NCBI GenBank assembly: GCA_030247855.1
Contig: JAPDRN010000022.1
Location: forward strand, 1 to 64,000
Direction of reading: 5' to 3'
Origin: Knufia peltigerae
Lineage: Eukaryota; Ascomycota; Eurotiomycetes; Chaetothyriales; Trichomeriaceae
DNA length: 64,000 nt
Part shown: positions 21,500-33,148 of the stretch, one piece after another
Position numbering within the stretch: position 1 is the first letter of the stretch
How the letters are laid out: each line of letters starts with the position of its first letter
Position numbers and translations under genes: made by a program
The notes under the pieces: generated by a model
Database searches by the model: none
What the model was told of the DNA's origin: nothing
What the model saw: the letters and a program-made list of their open reading frames with translations, nothing else

Positions 21500-23586
21500 G
21501 GGATACGAGGGGCACAGAGTAAAGTGCATACCTAACCTGAGTATTGCTAGACCTGACCAAAAATGTACTTTGTCCATAAACGGAGACAAGTCCAAGGAAA
21601 GGGCCCGAAGATTTTTTTTTTCTCTGGCGTCGACCGAGAGACGCATGAACATGGTCCCCCGTCAAGAGATCATACTCCGTACTGTATGCAGACTTGTGTG
21701 CAATGGAGTCAACCGAGTCATTCTAGACCGTTCGAAACCGAACCCTTCCCATGGGTGCGAGTACAGAGTAATCATGCATGAACATACCACAGTATCCGTC
21801 TGCATGCTGCATCTCGATGGACTGTACAGTATAGCGTGGCCAAGGCCTTGCCTCCGTAGATTCCATCCCATGTATCCGTACTGAGTACTTCGACCAATAC
21901 AGAGTACTCCACGGATGGATCGGACAGAGGTCGCATCGTTTGCTATGGGTTGGTCTTGTCTAGGGGTGGTCCACATCCATTCGAGCGTAGTGCGATAAAC
22001 TGAGTCTCATGGGAGGAGGACTGTAGCAAAGATCAAAGATTGTGACCTGGAATACGGAGTACAAGTGCTGGGATGGTACTCTGTCGGTCCAAGGTCTCGA
22101 AGTGGCTATTATGCTGGACGAGTAGAAGGACTAGTATCAGTCCTCTTTTCAGGACCATGATCCACCGTATCTTGCCCTGTTGAGGTGGTCCAGTGGCACC
22201 TTCATCGATCCCCTTCTGCCCATCGCATGTAACTCAATAACCTCGCCTCGTAACTTTAGCTCTAGTTCGGGGGTCTACAATAGTTAGTAGATACAGTAGT
22301 TCTGCGTCAAGTGTCGAGACTGGTTTCTCTCGTCTGGCCCCGCACAAATGAGATTATGGATCTTGTGTGGAGCTGTGCATAAAGTCTTGGCACTGCCGAA
22401 CGAGTGTCACAGGGCTTGCCCCCCCTTGGCTGGCACAAGGCGAGTTTCGGCGTCGGCTGATGCAAGGGACCGGACTGCCCGGGCTGCGCTGCATGGCTAT
22501 TCCCTGTCGAAGGCTGCATGCGGCAATCCATCATGCCATGTCAATCGCGAAACTGTGTGTTGATCAGTCCATGCAAAGACACAGCCCGTGGCAAAAGTTG
22601 GGATTCGTTCGGTAGAGACTCCCGTCCAAGTACCCTGTATCATACGACGCGAAGCTTGAAGTGGGTGGAGAGTTCAACAATCGGAGCTTTGTTTATCAGA
22701 CTCGAACGTGTGTCCGGGAGGAGCCGGATTGTCAAAGGGAGAATGGAAACCTTGCTTTGAGACGAAATTGGTTTCCCGTGGTCGGTTCGAGCTCGAGAGA
22801 AAGTCTGCTGGCCAGATCACAGCTCTCCGCGAGAGCAGCAGCATCAAAAAGACACGAGGGAAGGGGGCCCACTGGGCGGGAGTAGTATCTCTCGTGTTGG
22901 GACAGTTTAGCTTGTTGATCGTCTTGTCTCCTGCCTTCTCGACTTAAGCGAAAGCAGGGCCTTGCAGCAGCTGCAGTATGAGCCGATCTGAAAGAAAGTC
23001 ATACCCTGCTGTACGGAGTACCTGCCCCATGGTGGCTGGGCTCGAGCCAAACTGCACGGACGAAACTCCACACATACGAGTATTGTACAGTACAGGGCTC
23101 TGAATCACGACGATCATTAACCAAAAGTGATTCGGGGCTTTCGAATGGGTTCGAACGCCCGAGGCGCTGATCGATCTTTGCGTCAGAGTTGAGAGTTGCA
23201 AGACGATGTCGACCTTTTGAAACAGAGGGTATGTCCAGTTGTGTTACGGATAGAGATACAGTATGTACAGCTATGTATATGTACACATGTTGCGATAGAA
23301 AATATTCTCGATCTGGAATGCGAACCCGCGGGAGGTGGAAAACGTCCATGTGTGTTTGTGCCGTGATCCATTGTCCAACGTGTCGCAAAAAGACGTTTTG
23401 GTATATACAAATACAAACTCTCGCCGGGTGTCTCCTCATCAACTGCGTCAGTCGCGTAAACCAAAATGGCCTTTACTCGTAGCAATCGAGACAAGGGCAG
23501 TCATGATGTGCGCTATGACATCTTCCCTTGCTCTTATGCTGTTATTGACCCTGGAGATACCTCCATATCTCGCGTCAACCAACGCC

Positions 23587-24917
23587 TCAATATCTCGTGA
23601 CTTGTACCGTCGTAGTCTTGGTTATCCCCGGGTTTTGCTTCTCCCACTCTTTGTCCGTTCCGATGGCATGGAAATCTTGCTCAAGCATGATCTTGTCACT
23701 GCCATCATCACCAGCCGTGACGGTGCTGGTGACTCCCTGCACCTTGTTAGGGTCGTCTCCGAATGCTCGTTTGCTGGCACCCCTGTGCAGGTCATTCAGC
23801 TCGGTCGAGTGCTGTGAGTCGAACTGATAATATTGTCGTGCAGGATTCCGAGAGTTCCGTGCATCGTTCTTACGGTACGCAAGACCGTCGGCATCGTACC
23901 CTGCATAGTTCTGTTTGTTACGGCTTGCGCTCGAGGTGAACTTCTGGGTGGCACCGAGAATCTTGGAGAATAGTGGACGGAGAGCAGGCAACGACGCGGC
24001 CAAAATCCCGATGTTGAATTCGATGTTGTTCCACATGAAGAAGCTGTCCCGGAACGTCCAGTCAGGGTCCATGAGTGCGTTGGCTTGGTAGACCGTCTTG
24101 ACGATACTGGCAACACAGGCGAACAGACCCAGACTTAGAATGAAGATGAGGGTAATCTTGGTCCGCATGTTGGTCTGCAAATTCCAGACGATAGGTATAG
24201 GCAGTAGAGCGAAGAGGACATCGGTCGCAATGTTGATGCTGCTGTTGAAGATGCCGATATTGGTAAAGGTAGTATTCGAGAAGCATTTGGCCTGTCCATT
24301 GACTCGCAATGCAAAGTCCCAGTTGGCTTGGGGCTTTGCACCACAGTTGAATATCAAGGTCCCGGCACAAGAAATCGTGAATGCAACCAAAAAGATGATT
24401 GAACCGATCAAGACACGCTGATAGTTCTTCTGTGGTGCAAATCGACGGAGGAAGCAGGCGATGGAGATTTTCACCAGGGAGATTCCCACCATGACAATCA
24501 AAGAGTGAAAGAACCGCCAATGCATGAAGTTCTCCCAATCCTTTGCGTCAACAAGAGCTGGATGTCGACCTAAGCCACCAGCACCGGCTTCACCTGCGAA
24601 GCATACCAAAACTCCGATGGAAATAACCTGGAAGATGACTTGAGTCAGTGGGGGATGTCGCACCACAAATGGGCGATGGAAAGATCAGTAGAGGCACTTA
24701 CCGCTGCAGCAACAATAAGATAATCATCGGCCCCGACGCTCTTGAGCATGAAAATTCTCACATAGAGTCTAAGCAACACAGACAAAACTGCTACACCACA
24801 GAAAGTGCCATGGATGGCTAGCAGGTTTGCAGCATTCGACTCGTCCTTGTATTGAGGGGTCGATGCGTTCGCAGCCTGGCGCTCCACCAAGAGAGAACCG
24901 AGCTCCGGGGTGAGCAT
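23587..24917 (-). CDS. Fungal rhodopsin-domain seven-TM membrane protein (PTH11-related family)
   Basis: Exons 24702-24917 and 23587-24627 (74-nt intron) give 418 residues. Seven hydrophobic segments are visible; the GADDYLIVAAA block at the first intron is the signature of the fungal rhodopsin-like domain (often DUF-labelled, related to PTH11 receptors without a CFEM domain). A loop carries the paired cysteines usual in the family (NCGAKPQANW and KCFSN). WTFRDSFFMWNNIEFNIGILAASLPALRPL is split by the typical E-x-N-x-x-I pattern near TM7. The C-terminal ~110 residues are polar and presumably cytosolic. Role unknown; relatives are proposed plasma-membrane receptors. It lacks the retinal-lysine context of true opsins. 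Confidence 0.85.
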
Positions 24918-27117
24918 GGTGAACCTTGTTGCAACTGAGGTTCAACAGGGCATCGGAAGGTTTAAAAGGACATATGTCTGTAACGCTCGAGACCTGACAG
25001 CCAAGGGACAGGATAAGAGGAGGCTGATGATGAAGACGCGGATGCGGGACGATTTAAGACTTTGCAGCCAAGTCCCAAGAATCCGTGTATCTCTAGATCA
25101 AAAGGGAGACATGTGAGCACATCGCTTCAAAATTCCCCATCATAGCAACAATTTTTAATAAAGGGAGATATTAAAGCTAGCCTTGCTGTGCAAGCCGACA
25201 ATTAATTCCTGGCATTCTTCGCTTCATACTGTGGCTAGACTGTTTCGAAGATTCGAAATGGTCGGTCCGGGTTTAGTGAGGGTTGCAGGTTGTACCTCCT
25301 GGTGCATTTTGTGCGCCACGCCCGAGCAGCAAACGGCTTCCCTTCCACTTTCAATGACATCGGTGTCAAGAAGGCTCAGGCAAGTGGATCACGTAAAGCC
25401 CTCGACAACTGCATTCTGCTGAATGCCAATAACGCAGCTGGGAATGTGGCGTGAACGGACGATGCGGAAGATGCACCGGCCCTGGCACATCGCTTGTCCA
25501 CCTGTCACGCTTTAACAAATCAAGGCAAGCGAGGCTGGAGTTCCTGGCGCTTTTCTCCTAGCCAGACCTGCACAGCCGTATCAGAATCAAAAATCAAGAA
25601 CAAATGCGACACTTGTCCGGCCGGACCATGGATCTGGCTTCCAGGCCCCGTCGAGTCTGGTACCAGTACGGGTTAGCAGGGCTGACTGATCATTGCTGTT
25701 CGCTGCAAGACCCTGACCTGCTAGACAAAGTCTCGGCGTAAACGTGAACAGCCCAGTATGTCTCGGGGTCCCAGCTTTCAGGAGAAAATGGACGCCTGGC
25801 AACTGTACCATGTACAATAGCGCCCTGGTCAGCCTTGACATATCGCGCACACCTCGCTCATGACCTGGTGGAAGCTTTGACACTGAGGCTCCCTCGCTTG
25901 CACACATCCCTGGGAGATCAGGAGCGGCATCTCCAGCGGGACGAGTCGCGCAGATTCTCGTTGATGGTGGAGCACGGAGGAGAGTGTTGAGAGCAAATGG
26001 GGGCCAGGTGGGAATTTTTCAGAGAAGGTGATATTAGCCTGTTCCGCTAGGGCTCGGCTAGCTTTATGTGGATTAACGCCACCTTTAGCTGTATCTAGCG
26101 TTGGAACAAGCTAAGCCCAATTCGAGCTCCAATTTTCCAATGTCCCTTTCACATTTCTACAGCACCTCGCTACCAGCACCACCAGGTACCCATTCTGTGG
26201 TCCTGCGTATCACAACTCGCGTTGCGGAGTACTACTCACTGCAAGTTGGTGCATGTTCGTCCTGTCGCCTCGATCGTCGCATGCTCGCCAGGCCCTCCTT
26301 GCATATCATGCCCCTTCCTGGCGAATGGGCATATATTCCCTCACAGCTCCCTCCCTCCGCTCTCGGCCCTGGCCCTTGAAAGCAAATGAAAAATTGTTCA
26401 TGCAAGACCCTTGTGTGACTTTGCCTGACCACATCAACATTTCGACCGGGCGAGACAATTCTCCGGACCCTCCAGTCTATTGCGGCCATCCTAGACCTTT
26501 TCATCCACAACTGCCGAAATACCCTGTTTATGGTAACCTTCGAGAAGCGAAATGATCATCGGTGGCTATGCTCCATCCCACCACACAACGTGTCGGCCAA
26601 GGTGGTCGTAAGCTGAGTCTAAAATCATTTGTTTTCTATGGGTTCAGGTGGTGTTGCCTTTGACAGCGGCAACCCATCATTTGCCGTAAGTGCAGTCCGT
26701 CAGTCTCTCTGCGGATTCCTCCCCCCATCAGACGCGGTTAGGACACTCAATAGATCCTCGTTAGCTTTCCTTTCAGCACAGTCAAAAAGAGCATTTAGTT
26801 CTTAAACGCTCAATGTTTGACACCCCCCTCATTATACTACTCTATTCTTGTCGTGAAATTCCCACTCTTTCCAATCTCGCGTGGTGAAGCCACTATCAAG
26901 ACCACCCACGTGGCAGCGGACAAGGAGATCTCCCCAGAGATATATAACTCGTGGTCTTGGACTTCTTCCAGGATACGCCAGACTTTTCTCCATCACATCC
27001 TGGCTTTGCCACGAGCTTGAAATCTGGTTGGATCCTTGGCTTCTAGGTTCTGACTGTCCACTCGCTGATCATTTCTTTCTCTTCTCCCGTTTTGACTTTG
27101 ATTTGAACTTCACCAGC
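24918..27117. promoter_or_regulatory. Long upstream region of the tyrosinase gene
   Basis: 2,200 bp with no supportable gene. It separates the divergent rhodopsin-domain and tyrosinase genes. A TATATAA box lies near 26940, about 175 bp before the tyrosinase ATG, with a pyrimidine-rich stretch (27070-27095) just upstream of it. One TGCGGAGTA near-copy of the 9-mer is at 26223. Confidence 0.5.
26939..26947 (+). promoter_or_regulatory. TATA-like box of the tyrosinase gene
   Basis: GATATATAA lies about 175 bp before the ATG at 27118. Position and sequence fit a core promoter TATA element with a 5' UTR of roughly 140 nt. The start site is not determined. Confidence 0.4.
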
Positions 27118-28347
27118 ATGCAACTCAAGCACGTTGTACCGGCCGTCCTGGCCGTATACGGCGCTCGGGCTGCTCCAGCCTCGTCCCCCGCCGAGGACCT
27201 GAACTTATTCGCAGAGCGGGATACGGCCGCGGCCTCCGCTCAATCGTTTTATATGCCTGCTTCAACTCTGCAAACGGACATCCTTGGTGCCAAAGCGTTG
27301 GTCAACCTGGCCATCTACCAACTCACCAACCCGTCTGGAAGCTGCAACGTTCTCAACGCAGCTGTGCGTCGGGAATGGTCGACCCTGTCGAAGCAAGAAC
27401 GACGAGCATACATTGATGCTGAACTCTGTCTGATGTCCAAGCCTTCCCAGGACCCTGCGTTCGCCGCAGGTGCCAAGTCACGCTACGACGACTTTGTGGC
27501 TGTCCACATCAACCAGACCTTGTCCATCCACGGAACGGCAAACTTCCTCGCGTGGCACAGATACTTCACCTGGTCGTTCGAGCAAGCCTTGAGGAACGAA
27601 TGCGGCTACACCGGTTACCAGCCGTACTGGAACTGGGGCAAGTACGCCTTCGACCCCATCCACAGCCCTCTCTTCGACGGCTCTGACTACAGCATGTCCG
27701 GCAACGGCCAGTACGCGCCGCACAACTGCACCAAGGCCCTGCCCACCGGCCTCAACTGCATCCCTCCCGGATCGGGCGGCGGCTGCGTCAACACTGGGCC
27801 GTTCAAGAACTACACGGTCAACCTTGGTCCCGTGTCCCCCACGCTCGCCATCCCTGGGATCATCAACTACACGAACCCCAACCCTCTCGCCTACAACCCT
27901 CGCTGCCTCCGCCGCGACATCTCCTCCTGGGTCTCGTCCAACTGGACCAAGGACTCGGACGTGTACGACCTGATCACCAACTACAACGACATCGGATCCT
28001 TCCAGAACCGCATGCAGGGCGACTTCGCCACCGGCTTCTACGGCGTCCACACCGGCGGTCACTTCACCACCGGCGGCGACCCGGGCGGTGACCTCTTCGC
28101 CTCGCCCGCCGAGCCCACCTTCTTCCTGCACCACGCCCAGATCGACCGCACCTGGTGGATGTGGCAGAACATGGACCTCAAAGACCGCAAGTCCGCCTTC
28201 ACCGGCGGCACCTCGACGCTCGACCCGACCGGCAGCCCACCCGGAAAGCTCACCGACCCCATCAACATGGGCAGCCTGTCCAAGTCTGTCCAGAACCAGG
28301 ATGTCATGAGCACCACCGGTGGCCCCTTGTGCTACATCTACGTATGA
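27118..28347 (+). CDS. Secreted short tyrosinase / catechol-oxidase-like type-3 copper enzyme
   Basis: Single exon, 409 residues, starting at the ATG that gives a signal peptide (about 1-18, cleavage near ARA-AP). CuA ligands are His130, His138 and His147; CuB ligands are His311, His315 and His338 or His339 (FFLHHAQIDR). There is no cysteine between His130 and His138, so the His-Cys thioether of many tyrosinases is absent. The protein ends soon after the central domain, without the C-terminal lid of latent intracellular tyrosinases. Several N-x-S/T sites (NQT, NCT, NYT twice, NWT) fit secretion. These features resemble the short secreted fungal catechol-oxidase type. Role in melanin or phenol oxidation is inferred. 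Confidence 0.9.
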   Translation: MQLKHVVPAVLAVYGARAAPASSPAEDLNLFAERDTAAASAQSFYMPASTLQTDILGAKALVNLAIYQLTNPSGSCNVLNAAVRREWSTLSKQERRAYIDAELCLMSKPSQDPAFAAGAKSRYDDFVAVHINQTLSIHGTANFLAWHRYFTWSFEQALRNECGYTGYQPYWNWGKYAFDPIHSPLFDGSDYSMSGNGQYAPHNCTKALPTGLNCIPPGSGGGCVNTGPFKNYTVNLGPVSPTLAIPGIINYTNPNPLAYNPRCLRRDISSWVSSNWTKDSDVYDLITNYNDIGSFQNRMQGDFATGFYGVHTGGHFTTGGDPGGDLFASPAEPTFFLHHAQIDRTWWMWQNMDLKDRKSAFTGGTSTLDPTGSPPGKLTDPINMGSLSKSVQNQDVMSTTGGPLCYIYV

Positions 28348-29510
28348 GACATGACCACACATGAAAGGAGAAGAAAGAAGGAGCAATTAGAGGACATTTC
28401 ATTGAGGGTATACTTGTATACATTTTTGTAATGGTCGGATCATGTCCCTTTGTTTTGTTTTTGTTGTTGATCGCATCAAAATCATTTTAGCCATTTTTTC
28501 ATGTCCATGGTTTTCAAGAGATTTCCCTTCATTTCGGCATGCAGCATGTTTCACGTTTTTACAAGTATTGTTTATTTTTCCGTCATTTCGGTACTTCAGA
28601 TTCGTATGTTTCGATCCACCTTGAAGTTGACTCGTAGATCTTGTTCTGTCGACCAAAATAAACCGTGAGACGGTCAAAACCCAATCTCATTACATTACGC
28701 GTGAACAACGCATTCAGAACAAACCGTCCAGAGAAAAATCCAAAATCGATGTGACGCTGGAGGCATACATTAAATTTATGTATCTTGCACTCTGTGGTTT
28801 TGGACTAGTTTGATATAGCGAGAGTGTTGATGCGGATAAACATTTCCACAATCTCGTTCGTTGTATGGGTTGCAAGTACGGAGTAGGTGCCTCGTATTTC
28901 GATGTCCTGGGGGTTCGGAAAAGTGGAAAAATCGTGGTCTACTACTTAATAGGTGTATACGGAGAACGGAGTGGCTAAAAGTATATTTTTTCTTTTTTTT
29001 TACAAAAGTACAGAACAGACAACTAAAACATGTTGGACTGTAATTTTCTACTACCGACAGATCGTGGAGACATCAGTGCTGGTGACAGTGTCAATGAAAG
29101 GACGTTCTGACGGTCATTGTTATTGTATCCTATAAACCTGGTCTTTATGTGGCTACCTGATCGATGCAGGGCCTTGGAGGAGTGAGTCATTGCCATGGTC
29201 AATACTGACAAGTCCGGTGTTTATTTTGTGGCCACACTTTTCCTCAAGGAAAAGAGGTAGTCGACCAATGTACTACTGACAACCTCGTGGCGACGGGCTC
29301 TCTTTTGAAACCACAGACTCGTTGTCCTAATCAAACTTGTCAGGACCTTTACTTTGTTACCGTCCACCCGAACAAAAGGTGTGAGGTGGTTTGCTACAAA
29401 CGTCCGGGGTACAACAAAGAATCCGACGAAATAGTCCGGGAGTTACTCCGCGAGTACAAAGTCCAACCCCTACAATTTCGACACCGAGGAGTGTCAGACG
29501 GGATACAACC
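28348..29510. other. AT-rich intergenic region
   Basis: 1,163 bp without a gene. It includes the tyrosinase 3' flank, TACGGAGTA at 28877-28885, a degenerate TACGGAGAA near 28959 and a T-rich run near 28985-29000. The acetyltransferase promoter must lie at its right end. Confidence 0.55.
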
Positions 29511-30047
29511 ATGGCTCTGGAAATGCCCATCCGCGACTGGACAAGAGGCAACCACATCATTTCCACCGATCCATCACTCATTCCACTCGAGTCGCTCAAT
29601 GACATTTTTGCATCCGACGACTTTCACTGGGGGAAACCATTACCGCTCGACCAACTCCGAATATTCGTCCAGAGGTCGCTTTGCTTTGCTCTCTACGATA
29701 CGGCCGCAGACGATAGTACCGAAGACAACACGGCACACCGACAGGCAAGTGCAAATGCAAGCCCAGGCAGATTGATAGGTTTCGCCCGTTGGATCACCGA
29801 CATGGTGACGGTCAATTACCTGACGGACGTGTACATCCTGCCCGAACACAGAGGCAAGAGATTGGGGGTGTGGATGATGGAGTGTGTAGACGACACGTTC
29901 AAGGCCATGCCACATCTCAGAGGGATGATCCTGATAGCGGATCGTGGGAGTAGCACCGAGTCTTTCTACCGGAGACATTTGAGTATGGGTGACCTGGCGA
30001 GTCCGAGCTTTTGTATGGATCGCAAGGGTCAGGGATCTGCACACTGA
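29511..30047 (+). CDS. GNAT-family N-acetyltransferase
   Basis: Single exon, 178 residues from ATG29511. The open frame extends upstream but without an ATG. The acetyl-CoA-binding motif A is PEHRGKRLG (111-119), preceded by the TDVYIL strand typical of GNAT beta4. Downstream, MILIADRGSSTESFYRRHL supplies the motif B region (FYRR-H-L) of small-molecule GNATs. An acidic insertion with DDSTEDN lies at about 66-75. Best match is the group of small fungal/bacterial GNATs with the LTDVY-PEHRGKRLG pattern. Substrate unknown; no targeting signal. Confidence 0.85.
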   Translation: MALEMPIRDWTRGNHIISTDPSLIPLESLNDIFASDDFHWGKPLPLDQLRIFVQRSLCFALYDTAADDSTEDNTAHRQASANASPGRLIGFARWITDMVTVNYLTDVYILPEHRGKRLGVWMMECVDDTFKAMPHLRGMILIADRGSSTESFYRRHLSMGDLASPSFCMDRKGQGSAH

Positions 30048-31437
30048 GTAGTACCTTTCGAGGGGTGAGGAGGGGTTACGGATAAAATACAAAGTGCTAC
30101 CTAACAGTAGGTACCTAGACTCGGTATTCCACGGAATTCAATTCTGTGCAGTAGGAGTGGTTTCCCCTCGTCAAGCCAGGTTGGCCATTGTACTGACGTG
30201 ACAGGCACAATGTGTACTGTTCTGTACTTATCCTAGAGGGAAATTTGCGAAATCTTGACCTCGTGTTGATTTATACAGGAGAAGGCGGAAATAAATTTCC
30301 AACCACCAAAAAGAAAACTAGAAGGTCCAGGGTCTTCTTACGAGTACTACAGTACTGTAAACATCCATCCGGAATCCGAAGACCCCCCCAAAAAGAAGGC
30401 CAAAAGGGAAGTAGCTTCAAAGTATCCGGAAAGTAGCGCCATGACTGTTTTTCTATTCTGGAATGGTCAATGTACTTAGTGTGCCGTGTTTCTCATCTTT
30501 TCTCACCTCTTGGGGTGAACAAAAGGCTACTGCAGTTGGCTTCGCGGGAATCTTCGGACTGAAGCAATTCACCTCTATGGAGAAATGCACTGCTTTAAAA
30601 GCTTAAAGGTCATGTTGGACGAAGGTGAATGACTGAAATTGGCCTCGCTATGAGAGAGGGACACTCGCAGAACGAAGGAATCGGAAGCAACTTCACGCAT
30701 AGAAACGGATGGATTTTGGTGTGAGCGTGTTTTCGGTCTCGTTTATTCCTCTCCACATTCGCTTACACTTTCGGATTCTTGAATTGTCATCCCACAAGGA
30801 TCGGCGGCCTGTTTTGTGCATGGACATTTCACCGCCCCTACTGTAAAGCCGTTGCGAAATTCGCGTTGGCGTTGGCGTAGACAGACTCGGCGTGAGACTC
30901 GGGCGAGATATGCAGCCAGACATATCTTCAATTTCACTTTGACGACCAACGTCAAACAAATTTCAAAGCCTCTCATAGCCAATGACATGACCACATAGCC
31001 TGCTTGTTTAGGTTCGACGAGGCTTCGCGATGGCCTTTTGACAACGAAGATATACGTGTGCTGGCCGAATAGGGAAGCACTTAGCTCCAAGTAGTATAGC
31101 AGGATTTGGCTAGGCCTTGCACGAACCGAATGGCTTCACCAATAAGCGATGCATTCCTACCGTTTTTCTTCCTCAGGCCGCCGCCCCGTTCCCGTCTAAC
31201 CCCTGCAAGAGTAAGGAATAGCGCCCTGGGTTGTTCTGTCTGGAAATGTTGAGGGGTAGTACTGGGAGAATGTACTATACCTCTAGGCAGCGCCCGGCTC
31301 GAGCGTGGCCTTCCCTCCTTTTCCCATCACAGCGCACACGTGTCGACAGGATTATTGCATGAACTGATCGAATGAGCCACCGACCGAACCCTGTCTGATG
31401 TACAGGGAATGGAGGCTCTGCAGGCCCCTTCTCAGAC
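30048..31437. other. Intergenic region
   Basis: 1,390 bp with no supportable gene. A 115-codon minus-strand ORF (30743-31090) has no recognisable domain and shares its span with other short ORFs. I looked specifically for a zinc-cluster exon belonging to the downstream regulator-like gene and found none. Confidence 0.55.
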
Positions 31438-32808
31438 ATGACGGATTCGGTCTCCTCAACGCCGAGTAGCTCGACCAGCAGCAGCCTGGAGTTCGAGGAT
31501 GACGAACGCGAGACACTTCCTGACTCGCAACATGGCTCCAGAAGAGCCACTTCGTCGCGCGGAAGTTCTCTCGAGCTGATCAACGTCCCTCAGACAGCCT
31601 GGCAGCGATCGATATCTGCCTGCATGGTAGACCCGTTCGGTCAACTTCCGGTCGACATCGACGAAGTGACCAACCAGCTCCTTCACTTCTACGGGCAGGA
31701 CTTGTATTGGCAGACTGCGTATGCGTTATCGAATAGCATCAGGCCTAGCATTAAAGGGTCGTGGGAATACCAGACCAGTCTCTCGCGTACCCATTTCCAC
31801 ATCCTCATGGCCCGGTCTGCCTTGCATCAGCTCCGTCTGAACAAATATGTCTCAGCGACAAAGCAGAAAGACCTTGAAGTTGCCGCCCTGAAGCACCAAG
31901 GCAATGCTCTCGCAGTCCTGAGAAAACAAGTGGCACGAGGCTCACAAGCCGACAGAAAGGAGATCCTTACATCAACCATCAGCCTTGCCACATTTGAGCA
32001 GAGGTATGGTGATCGCGAAAAGTCGTACTTACACTTCAAGGTAGCAAGAGACATTATAAAACAACTCGGGTTTCGAGGAGGGCTACATGACCGTCTCCGT
32101 GAAGAGCAGGCGTTATGGTTCGAGGGCATCTATAAAGATCCACAAGCTTCATTTGTCTGGAGCACGGAAGACGCCACCACACGGTTCAAGTGGTTGAAGA
32201 CTCTGCTTGGAGAGGTCGATCGAATATGGCGCGATCGCATCCTGCTTCCGCCAAAACATCGACATTCCTTTGTGGGCGAGAACAACAGATTGCAGGAATT
32301 TCTCTTTCGTAAGACGTCGGGCAAATTGATCAGCGTGTATGGTGATATCGATGAGGGTGTCGCACAGCAGAGGTGTCTGCTCATCGTGGTGTGCATTATA
32401 GTTGGCCTGCACGCACAGCTGGAAGGGAAGTCCATTTTGAGACAAAATTTCAAGGCATTGGCGGTTTTTGACGCCATCAGTGCCTATGCGGATGCCCTCG
32501 AGGAGAGACTCATTGAACTTGATGTTGGGAGCGAAGAATCAGCCGCAGACCTACTCTGGATTATGTTGGAGAACTACCGCAACTTCAAGCCTTTTAGTGT
32601 TAATCCAGCGGCAGTTCAAGCACTGAAGACTCTCGACATTGCCAACTGTCACTGGCGAGCTTCTGCTATCGCGAATGTACTGAAGTACTTGCCTGAAGGC
32701 CGACAAATGGAGTTGAAAGAGTGGCTGTCAGATTTTGTGAAGAGCAGCAGATATACTGGGAAAGCGGCGGCTTTGAACGAGTTTGCTTTCAGCTATGCTG
32801 GTCTTTGA
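31438..32808 (+). CDS. Fungal transcription-factor-like protein lacking a zinc cluster
   Basis: Single exon, 456 residues. The N-terminus is Ser/Thr/Glu-rich and disordered (1-55). The remainder is helical and resembles the fungal-specific regulatory region of C6 proteins (the Fungal_trans_2 / DUF3468-like type): ARSALHQLRLNKYV, LRKQVARGSQADRKEILTS, LGFRGGLHDRLREEQALWFE, then helical segments to the end. No Cys6 cluster or other DNA-binding motif occurs in it or in the 1.4 kb upstream. It may be a regulator without its own DNA-binding domain, or a derived paralogue. Function unknown. It heads a run of same-strand genes but shares no tight spacing with them. Confidence 0.75.
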   Translation: MTDSVSSTPSSSTSSSLEFEDDERETLPDSQHGSRRATSSRGSSLELINVPQTAWQRSISACMVDPFGQLPVDIDEVTNQLLHFYGQDLYWQTAYALSNSIRPSIKGSWEYQTSLSRTHFHILMARSALHQLRLNKYVSATKQKDLEVAALKHQGNALAVLRKQVARGSQADRKEILTSTISLATFEQRYGDREKSYLHFKVARDIIKQLGFRGGLHDRLREEQALWFEGIYKDPQASFVWSTEDATTRFKWLKTLLGEVDRIWRDRILLPPKHRHSFVGENNRLQEFLFRKTSGKLISVYGDIDEGVAQQRCLLIVVCIIVGLHAQLEGKSILRQNFKALAVFDAISAYADALEERLIELDVGSEESAADLLWIMLENYRNFKPFSVNPAAVQALKTLDIANCHWRASAIANVLKYLPEGRQMELKEWLSDFVKSSRYTGKAAALNEFAFSYAGL

Positions 32809-33148
32809 CTGAAGTACTGAGAATGAATCAATATGGATGAGAATTCAGGAAGCTACAGTGGGCAACAGTACGGAGTACCAGAATTGGCATATCAGCAGGC
32901 TGTTAATTATATGTCCAGTCTGACACAGAGGTCTAAGTTGAGGGTGGTGTTGAGGCGGTGGACTTTCTAGGCAGGATGATCATAATTTACTTTCAGTCAG
33001 ACATGAGTTTTTTTGTTCCACTCCAAAAACACGTCCAAGTGGAAACACTCGACACCATTTCCACTTCTCAACTCCGTACATCGTATGCGCAGGCGCATTT
33101 TTCTGTCTCGAGGGACACATCTTGATCGCCGTCATTCACAAAGACATC
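32809..33148. other. Intergenic region with one 9-mer copy
   Basis: 340 bp between tandem genes. It holds TACGGAGTA at 32869-32877, about 60 bp after the upstream stop, and the near-copy AACTCCGTA at about 33070, about 80 bp before the next ATG. Confidence 0.5.

Larger units (their letters stand above)
20343..23586. other. Gene-free island rich in the TACGGAGTA 9-mer
   Basis: 3,244 bp with no supportable gene on either strand. Eight exact copies of TACGGAGTA or its complement start at 20349, 20586, 20804, 20972, 21481, 21673, 22053 and 23012, with near-copies such as 20873. Many looser GAGTAC/GTACTC words fill the same stretch. It also holds a CTT microsatellite and a short ACTCGCA tandem. 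The many small ORFs show no domains. Confidence 0.7.

Noticed and set aside
27478..28386. 302-codon minus-strand ORF under the tyrosinase gene
   Set aside because: Val/Gly/Arg-rich shadow of the GC3-biased tyrosinase coding strand.
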